64,000 nucleotides of DNA, taken from positions 1,371,838 to 1,435,837 of the forward strand of contig NW_003314291.1 in the NCBI RefSeq assembly GCF_000143415.4. The letters are read 5' to 3'. The notes under the pieces were generated by a model that made no database searches, was not told the origin of the DNA, and saw nothing but the letters and a program-made list of their open reading frames with translations. Source of the stretch: Selaginella moellendorffii (lineage: Eukaryota; Streptophyta; Lycopodiopsida; Selaginellales; Selaginellaceae). Below are positions 57,420 through 64,000 of the stretch, one piece after another (the first letter of the stretch is position 1; each line of letters begins with the position of its first letter). A program made the position numbers and the translations under genes.

Positions 57420-58521
57420 TCAGTTGAGAGATCCACAGCTTCGTCGTATCTCGCCACTGTCGCCGGTGAGCACCGTGTGAGACGTGAGCTTGAGGAACCC
57501 CGCGGTGAAAGCGTCGAAGAAGGCCTTTTGGTTCTGGGCGTAGAGGGCGACAATCCCGGACGTCGCTGGATGCACTCCCAGCTCCGCGTCGATCGTCAGC
57601 AGCCCCATTCCGCTGCTCACGTCCCGGAAGTACTGGTTGTCGAAGATGAGATTGGTGTTATCGTTGGCTACCACGGTTAAGTTGTTGATGAGTACGGGGT
57701 TTCCAGTCGGGCAGCTCAAGCCCAACCTTCCAGCGTACACCAATCCCATTGCCGAGTCCCTACTGGGATATAAGCGATTCACGAAGCTCACGCAGTGTGA
57801 CACTCCGATTGTATGAGCACCTAGAAGAAGATCATTCACTCATTTTATCAGGAACAATTTCTATTTAGAAAAAGGAAAAGCTCGACTCACCTATGAGAGC
57901 AACACCTTCCTCCGGAGTGATGCCTTTCGCCTTGAACATGTCGAGCATTGCCGGAACTGTGATGGTTGCCGGTGGAAGAGAACTGTCTGCTTGAGCATTG
58001 CTTGCAAACCGGCTGTCCCTCCTGCCTAGTAACACATCTATGGTCGGACCTCCTCCCATAGTGATCGCATCCCGGGCGGCCAGGACCACTATGTCCGCGC
58101 ACGACACCACTCCGGGACACCAGAACTCAAGAGCAGTCTTTACCCTGTCGATCACATTCAGCCCCCGAATTCCAAAGTTCTTGTCAGACTCCTGCTCGCT
58201 GGTGATTGCTCCAGCCGAAGTTAGAAGAATCGATGCGTCACAGCCCTGCGTCACGAAACAAGCCCAGATCAATACCGGTATATAGATAGCGTTATACAAA
58301 AACAGACTTACTCCAACTTGGCAGTCGTGGAATGCTGCTCGAACGAGTGCCGCCGCTGCAGTGGGATCCGCCATCAAGTTCGGAGTCATTGTCGTTCGAA
58401 CAATGCTCTCCACTCGAGGGCAAGTGAGATCGTAGAAGCCGGCTCTCAGCTGTGACATTGTTCCCGACAGCAAGCCACTCAAAGTAAGCCAAAACCAGAA
58501 TGCAGACAACCAGAGATCCAT
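57420..58521 (-). CDS. Secreted class III peroxidase
   Basis: Exons 58521-58312, 58245-57891 and 57820-57420 give 321 aa. The signal peptide (about 1-23) ends near GTMSQ, then LRAGFYDLTCPRVE begins the mature enzyme. The distal site reads LVRAAFHDCQVGGCDAS, followed by VSCADIVVLAARDAI and GGPTIDVLLGRRDS, and the proximal site is GAHTIGVSHC; it ends GEIRRSCGSLN. The first intron lies between QVG and GCD in the distal loop, a position not split in the 56014 gene, while the last intron is shared. The first intron, if retained, is open in frame. Role as for the neighbouring peroxidase; substrate unknown. Confidence 0.94.
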
Positions 58522-59632
58522 CTCAGATCTTGCAACTCCACGGAAGAAAATCTATCCGGAAAAGCGAAGGCGCTGCTCTGCTCGCTCACTCGCTCACGAC
58601 TCTAGCTCTTCCTTCCTGCCTAAATACAATCCAGAATCCAAGCAGCATTCTAATGGCTAGAGCTACCCTGCCTAAACTACTCCTGCCTGCACTGATGCAA
58701 CGCAGCTGCGAGACAATGCAAGTCATCAGGTCAGCCGGTCATCTTCACGACGCGTGTACCATTTCTCAGAGAGCAATGGATTTCACACTCCATATGCTTC
58801 AATGTTCTTGTTGGGAGGAGAGAAATCGGTTGACCCCTTCCGACCATTGTGCATGAATGAAAAATGGAGAAAGAGGAAGCAACTACGCAACCACCACAAA
58901 GCAAACCAACATGACTCCATCGCTCTTTTAATTCACTCCTTTCTTTCCAAGCAGCACAGAGCAGCAGGAACAGCACGACAAAAGATAAAAAGGACGAGCA
59001 TTTAAGCATTCGCAGGCAATGCAATTTAAGGCCGCCATGAGCAACTTAAGCAGCCCGAGAAGTACCACAAAAATACTGACCTCTGCAGCAAAACCATATA
59101 CTTACTTGTACAAAACCGTGGCGCTCGTTCCGTGTGGAGTCTTGAATTACTTCACGACTTCTTAGATCTCTCGCAAGGAAGATTGTCTGTTTGGCACCTA
59201 AAATAATCCAAACAAAAACAAGTTGTTTATCTCAGGGGAGTGAAGAAAAGGTCGGTGCAACGAAATACAAAATGCACAAATGTCTTCAGAATGAATGGAT
59301 GCTTAGAAGCTTCCAAACAATAAGATTGTGTGCAAAGACCGATGATGATAAGCTTTGTGTGCCTCATGCTTCATCACACCAGTATCATGTATAATGCCCC
59401 CGACCCGATTCCTCCCGCTATAGCCAGTACCTTGCATTCTAAAATGCGGTGAATGCATCTTTTGTCGAAGAACGCCATCAACTAGTAAGCATGGAGACGA
59501 CCATCAGCGCGCCTCCTCCCCTACGATGCAATGATACAGACTCTGACGATGCCATCCATGCTTGCAGTCAGTTCAAGATGATGTTATGCTGGATGCGAGC
59601 TAAAAAGATCGGAGGAAATACATCCCTTTATG
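58522..59632. other. Spacer between peroxidase promoter and RNA-binding gene 3' end
   Basis: 1.1 kb with no supported CDS. The part next to 58521 should hold the peroxidase promoter (minus strand) and the part next to 59633 the 3' UTR of the RNA-binding gene. Short ORFs here lack domains. Confidence 0.4.
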
Positions 59633-61150
59633 TCAGGCAGTCGACGTCTCTGAAGTCACTGAATTGCGATCGGTAGCACCATTTGTCATTGTACTCAATG
59701 TTGTCAATGTTGGGGATGACACACCGGGAGGAGGGATCCCATCAAGCTGCCCACTAGGTCCCTCCTTCTTCCGCCCGTAAGGATTTTTCGAATACGTGGA
59801 CAAACTGTCAAGGAAATTCAACCAAAGACGAAGAAAAAGACAAACGAAGAAACCGAAAAAAGGATATTGTATTCTCATCCCACCACGATCTGAAGTCGAA
59901 AGAACAGCACCTTGAAGGTTCGTGTGGACTGCCATAGCTGTATTTACATCCTGAAAGCACCAGTGTTACATACTGCGAACACAGGACAAAGTGTGAATGC
60001 TCACAACAAACTCGATGAAACACACAGTGCTCCTTCCTTGGCGCAGGACTTTCATTTGTCTAAAACCTGGTTGGCTGCACAGACACTTCCAAACCGTCAA
60101 AACAATCAGGTTTGCACGGATAGAATAACTTGCCTGCTAAACAACCCACGCAGCTCCGCTTCACTCGTTGCTTCACCGAGATTTCCAATAAACAAAGTGT
60201 TACATGGCGGATTGTCCTTAGTGTTCTGCTGAAACAAAACATGGTGGTAACGTTCCCCATACAAGACGTCAGAAAAAGCTTCTACCTGAACAGGAGCGTA
60301 ACCAGCAGGTGCCACGGGTGCAGGAGGAGGAACCGGAGGAGGTACCTGAGCAACTGGATACGATCCATAAGGATCGTAAGGAGCTGGAGCCATGTACCTG
60401 CAGAACCCCAAAGAAAAAACAGAAATGAGGAAACGATACAGTGCAAGATGGGAAGAATAAAAAACGGAAGAAAGAAGAACTCACCCCTGGGGTGGCCACG
60501 CCGGCGGCGGAGGAGGTGCAAAAGGAGGAGGATAGGCAGGCGTGCACTCGCCCCCAGTTCGCATTCTCTTGCTATGATCGTATGCTGTTCCCTCTGCATT
60601 GATCCCCGTAACACCTGACACCGTAAACAAAAAATCATGAGCAGACATATCACAAAAACTTGGATATTAGATTACTTGCCTCTTTTCACATATAAGTTCT
60701 TCTTTGCCATCTCGGCACGCAGCACGGACTTAGCGTCGGCATCGAACACTAGATTCTGGAAAACGATGTAAGATTACTTGTGATGATCAAAAGAGAAAAA
60801 GAAAAACCAACTTAAAATCCGAGTTAACGCTTGCCTGGAGTGCGTCTCGAGCAGCCATTGCCATTGAGGCGGTGGAGAAGAGCGCGAATCCCATTGGCTG
60901 GTCGCCTTTGAAGTTCATTTGCGACGCCTCATATCCGGGCCACCAGCGCAGGAGATTTTGGAGCTCCCGCTCCTTGACATCTGGTGGAAAACCTAGCACG
61001 AAGATCGTCCTCACCTGAGAAAAAATCGAGAAAACGATGAAATCCAATCCAGCGCCTCCAATCGAAGCTCCCTACCTCATCAATCGCCACTTCCGGTTGC
61101 GGCGTCGCGCCTGACCAGGGATTGTATTGCGGATTCCCTACTGCCGCCAT
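59633..61150 (-). CDS. Two-RRM RNA-binding protein (scw1-like) with unusual introns
   Basis: Nine exons join in frame: 61150-61076, 61014-60835, 60755-60680, 60614-60485, 60397-60286, 60228-60134, 60074-60005, 59950-59868 and 59795-59633 (327 aa). RRM1 starts RTIFVLGFPPDVKERELQNLL. A Pro-rich linker follows (PPPVPPPAPVAPAG). RRM2 starts NTLFIGNLGEATSEAELRGLF, continues GFRQMKVLRQGRSTVCFIEF, and ends VNTAMAVHTNLQGAVL...RGGMRIQYSKNPYGRK, typical of scw1/Nrd1-like plant proteins. Three introns use GC donors (AG|GCAAG at 60834, 60679 and 60133), and one is a 72-bp AT-AC intron of U12 type (59867-59796). It probably acts in RNA metabolism; target unknown. An upstream in-frame ATG at 61258 would add 36 residues. 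Confidence 0.92.
59796..59867 (-). other. U12-type AT-AC intron
   Basis: The donor reads ATATCCTTTTTT, the branch site TTCCTTGAC (59815-59807) is a perfect U12 consensus, and the intron ends CCAC 12 nt after the branch A. Removing it joins ATA CA|G TAT TCG to give RIQYSKNPYG, the conserved continuation of RRM2. No GT-AG alternative restores this reading. Confidence 0.92.
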
Positions 61151-61565
61151 TGCCCGTCGCAAATCTGTGAGCTCCCCCCGGGAGATTTTAAGTGAACCCC
61201 AGAAAACCCTAAAACCCTGGAAGGCCCGATCTCCACTAGGCAATCTCTCTGGTTCCACCGTACTGCCCTTCTTCTCGCGCTAAACGCAACCAATGCTCAT
61301 TGGCAAAGGAACCGGAGGTGGCCCATACTGCCGGTCGCAAATTCCCGGTATGTACGGAATGCCCCATCCAACGTGGCAATTTCAAACTCTCCAAAGAGCC
61401 CATCGATCTCGGCCGTTGGATGGTCCACGTGGGCCTACTTTGATAAAGCATATCCTCTTGGGCGCCATAGCCAGGAGCTTGCCATTTCGCTTTCCCCTAG
61501 CGCCTGGGAGGAGTGTCCTTGAGCAGTTCTTCGTCTTTCTTCTTCTTTCCTCTACGCGCTTGATC
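61151..61565. promoter_or_regulatory. Divergent promoter region, RNA-binding gene (-) and SelH-like gene (+)
   Basis: 415 bp between two start codons. It contains aaaaccctaaaaccctgg (61205-61220), telo-box-like repeats close to the RNA-binding gene start. There is no clear TATA box. Confidence 0.45.
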
Positions 61566-62390
61566 ATGCCGCCAAAGCGCAAGGCGAAATCCAAGGCGGC
61601 GGGAAAGTCCCGGAAGGCGAAAGCATCCGAGGACGAACAGGTCGACAAGAATACTGCGGCCGAGGAGATTGAGCAGAAAGAAAGCGCTGGCGAGGTAGAG
61701 GAGGCGCAGGAGGAGAAGAAAGACGAGGTCGCGACGAGCGCTGCGGCTCCTCCGGTGGAAGAAAAGAAGGTCGTCGACGATGCTCCTCCGCCAAATATTT
61801 CGCAGGAAGAGGAGAGCAAGCCAAAGGCCAAGGGCAGGAAGAAGAAAGAATCGGCGCCGCTGGTCCCCGGCACCAAGCGAGTGACGAGATCCAATCCCGG
61901 CCCCAAGGAGGAGGAGAAGGAGAAGGCTCCGCCAGCGTCCAAGGCGCACATAATCATCGAGCACTGGTAAGTTCTTCCCTTTTCTCGCGTTCCTCGGCAT
62001 AGAACTTTGCGAGAATTTCTTCTTGGTTTGCAGCAAGCAATGCTCTTCGTTCAAGACCAGGGCCGTGAACATCCAGTCGCTGCTGATCGAGGCCGATCCA
62101 AGCTTGAAAATCTCCATCAACCCGGAAAAGGTACGCGAGAACTTTTGGCCGCGGCGAAGATCTTGCTCGTCTAATACATCCATCTTTCTCGCAGCCGCGG
62201 AAGGGTTGCTTCGAGATCAGAGACGATGGCGGACGGATTTTTGTGTCGCTCAAGGTAGGGAGAAAAAGTCGAGCTCGATCTTCCTCGTAATGAGAATTTT
62301 GTGACGCAGGACCTCACGAGACCCTTCGAAGATCTCAAGAAACTCAATCTGGAGGAAACGGCACAGAGCATTCTCAAGGAGCTGACTTGA
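61566..62390 (+). CDS. Selenoprotein-H-like protein, Cys form, with basic N-terminus
   Basis: Four exons, 61566-61966, 62034-62130, 62195-62254 and 62310-62390, give 212 aa. Residues 1-125 are Lys/Glu/Ala-rich with AT-hook/HMG-like basic clusters (MPPKRKAKSKAAGKSRKAK, PKAKGRKKKESA). The C-terminal domain starts IIIEHCKQCSSFKTRAVNIQ, with CxxC in place of the animal CxxU, then ISINPEKPRKGCFEIRDDGG and DLTRPFEDLKKLNLE: the thioredoxin-like Rdx fold of selenoprotein H. Plants lack Sec, so Cys is expected. Likely a nuclear redox/DNA-associated protein (inferred from family and basic tail). The intron splits the CxxC motif inside its first Cys codon. Confidence 0.9.
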
Positions 62391-62489
62391 TTGACAACAA
62401 CAAAAGGAATTTCTTCACCCAGATCTACTAAAACCAAAAAAATGCCCTCTTCTTTTGTTTTAGGGTTCTTCATTTCTAGGGTTGTTGGA

Positions 62490-62960
62490 ATGGATCCCAT
62501 CCTCCAAGCTCTCCAAGATTCGTACCACAGGCTACTCGCGGCGTGCGCGGCGGCGCTGGAGGCTAAGGAAGTAGCAGCGGGGGAGCGATCGGAGCGCACG
62601 GACAAAGCCCTAAATTCTTTTCTCGAGAGCCACCAGCTCTTCCACGGCGCGTGCGATCGGGCCCAGGAATTCGTGGAGAGCGTGAGGCAGAGGATTGGGT
62701 CCGAGTGCCTGGTGGACGAGGCGACGGGCCCGGTGTCGGGCAGGGTAGTAGCGGGGGACGCCGCCAAGGCGGGAGGCGGCGGCGCCGCCGTAGCACCGCT
62801 GAGTGCCGTGCGACTCGAGCAGCTGAGCAAGGCGGTGCGGTGGCAGGTGATCGATTTGCAGCAGGGCGGCGGCGGCGGTGCGCTGTCCAATGCCGCTGGT
62901 GGCAGTTTGAGTGCCGTTGGCCAAGCCCCTGGCGCTATTGTCACTCCAGAGGATGTTTAA
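62490..62960 (+). CDS. MED32: Mediator complex subunit 32 (MED32)
   Basis: A single exon of 156 aa. MDPILQALQDSYHRLL opens a helical N-terminus, then LFHGACDRAQEFVESVRQRIGSECLVDEATG is the strongly conserved plant MED32 core, and PLSAVRLEQLSKAVRWQVIDLQQG the second conserved block. The Gly/Ala-rich insert (about residues 95-107) and the tail after QQG are variable. It is part of the Mediator tail, bridging transcription factors and Pol II. The gene starts 99 bp after the stop of the SelH-like gene on the same strand; I chose the ATG by homology, as the frame stays open upstream without another ATG. Confidence 0.92.
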   Translation: MDPILQALQDSYHRLLAACAAALEAKEVAAGERSERTDKALNSFLESHQLFHGACDRAQEFVESVRQRIGSECLVDEATGPVSGRVVAGDAAKAGGGGAAVAPLSAVRLEQLSKAVRWQVIDLQQGGGGGALSNAAGGSLSAVGQAPGAIVTPEDV

Positions 62961-63390
62961 AAAATGCTTGTTCGAAGTAAATAGGCGACATGTGGCACCA
63001 CTCAATAATGACGTGTGCCAGAGCTAGGGCATGTTTGCCCTTATTTCTATGTCAAATCGACGTGATAAGGTATGTAGTTTTCCATTTTGCGTTCCATTTA
63101 TCACTCTAGAACGACAGCGCAACAAATTCTTCGAAGCCCCTAGACTTTTGCGAATGGGGGTCTATGATCCGGTTGCAAGCCCTCCACTGTGGCTCAAGAA
63201 CAAGAGGTAAGCATTGTCTGTAAGTTACGTCTCTGAGTTTGTTCTAAGCAGATTGACAAGAGGCTCGGTCGCGTTTCAACAGAAAGAAAACGATAGACCG
63301 GTGGCCAAAGTGCCTTAGAGCAAACAATTGTCTTCTTCATTTTCCTAGTTCAATTTTCTTGTTTTCCTCCTGCAAGAGGCTGATGCTGCA
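62961..63390. other. MED32 3' end and PPR promoter, no other gene
   Basis: 430 bp with no ORF of interest. It presumably contains the MED32 3' UTR and the promoter of the PPR gene. Confidence 0.45.
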
Positions 63391-64000
63391 ATGGTGCTAT
63401 CGCTCGCATCCAACGTTCCAAATTCGATGATCTTTTGTGGTAAGCTTCTTCCTGTGCGTTTTGTTTTTTTTGCTTTGGCTTTCCTTACATTGGCTTTCTT
63501 TTGTTTTACAGGAGCTGTCTCGACTTCTTCTTCCTTCTCTGGTATGCTCATAACACACATGTCTATGAACGCTGATAAATATTGTTCCGCCTCCAGGGAA
63601 CGAGAAGGACGATAAGCATTCGGACGCTCGAACTTATGCTAAGCTTCTTAGCTCGTGCAACTCTCTGAAAGATGGTAAGTCGTTGCATGAAGCGATTGTT
63701 AAGGAAAAGCTGGACAGAGATGTGTACTTACGCAAACTTCTTGTCAAGATGTACCTCAACAACGGAAGTGCCCGAGATGCTTGGGAAGTGTTCAAGGAAA
63801 TTCAACCATCCGTGGACGTAATCCCGTGGACAACGATTATTGGAGCCTTCAACCGAGAAAAACTCCACGCAAAAGCTCTTGGAGTTTTTCGGTGCATGCT
63901 ACTACAAGGTCTGAAGCCCGACGCAGTAGCGTTTCTTCCGGTGCTCGAGGCGTGTGCCGCTCTGGAACGCTTAAAGGACGGGCTCCTGCTGCACGGCTAC
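63391..64000 (+). CDS. Pentatricopeptide repeat (PPR) protein, 5' part
   Basis: Two small exons (63391-63439 and 63512-63541) lead into a large one from 63597, open to the window end; phases agree (about 160 aa visible). The N-terminus (MVLSLASNVPNSM) is hydrophobic and Ser-rich, a possible organelle signal. The repeats read YAKLLSSCNSLKDGKSLHEAIVKEKLDRDVYL, LVKMYLNNGSARDAWEVFKEI, and IPWTTIIGAFNREKLHAKALGVFRCMLLQGLKPDAVAFLPVLEACA, that is, a PLS-type array as in organellar RNA-editing PPRs. Whether it ends with E, DYW or nothing lies outside the window. The N-terminal introns are unusual for a PPR gene but common in lycophytes (family knowledge). Confidence 0.85.

Noticed and set aside
61293-61565. 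Upstream extension of the SelH-like ORF (91 codons before MPPKRK)
   Set aside because: In frame, but it opens with unrelated, unconserved sequence in a promoter region. The ATG at 61566 gives the basic N-terminus expected of the family.
62391-62489. Extension of MED32 upstream of MDPILQ
   Set aside because: The frame is open but has no ATG, and it includes the 3' end region of the previous gene. MED32 proteins start near the chosen Met.

Overview
The window is nuclear DNA of a land plant. Its CDSs are split by many short GT-AG introns (mostly 50-110 bp), and several families are plant-specific: filament-like plant protein, MED32, class III peroxidases, YTH-type CPSF30, POLLUX-like plastid channel and PLS-type PPR. 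Very small introns, small intergenic gaps in the gene-rich part and few-intron peroxidases fit a lycophyte such as Selaginella. That taxonomic guess is inference; no search was run.

Layout. 1-9.8 kb is AT-rich and repeat-dominated: a decayed copy of the LTR element seen later, a broken Ty3/gypsy pol (minus strand), a minisatellite and a broken Ty1/copia element (plus strand). 9.9-12.4 kb holds an intact seven-exon receptor-like kinase (minus). 13.4-19.1 kb and 32.5-36.7 kb carry copies of one duplicated gene block: hevein-like peptide, EG45/expansin-like protein, NOG1/PDE318-like organellar GTPase, DnaJ-like zinc-finger protein. The first block copy has decayed (GTPase with a 10-bp frameshift deletion, truncated DnaJ-like gene). 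Intact versions are spread over the others: hevein and EG45-1 at 17.6-18.6 kb; EG45-2, GTPase and DnaJ-like at 32.7-36.7 kb. Between them lies about 13.4 kb of AT-rich DNA flanked by direct repeats of about 1.1 kb. It contains a structurally complete but non-coding 7.8-kb LTR retrotransposon with a perfect 5-bp target duplication (20704-28546).

From 37 kb to the end the window is gene-dense euchromatin: cationic amino acid transporter (-), POLLUX-like ion channel (-), CPSF30-YTH (+), an LRR/alpha-beta-hydrolase fusion (+), filament-like plant protein (+), an orphan ORF (-), two convergent class III peroxidases, an RNA-binding protein with one U12-type AT-AC intron and three GC-AG introns (-), a selenoprotein-H-like Cys homologue (+), MED32 (+) and the 5' part of a PPR gene (+). 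For most multi-exon genes I joined exons by hand, and the exon lengths close in frame from ATG to stop; that is the main support for those models.

Functionally this is a mixed neighbourhood rather than an operon-like system. The most coherent theme is the duplicated block, in which two small secreted, probably stress- or defence-related proteins (hevein-like and EG45) are divergently transcribed from a promoter of about 250 bp and travel with an organellar GTPase and a plastid DnaJ-like protein.
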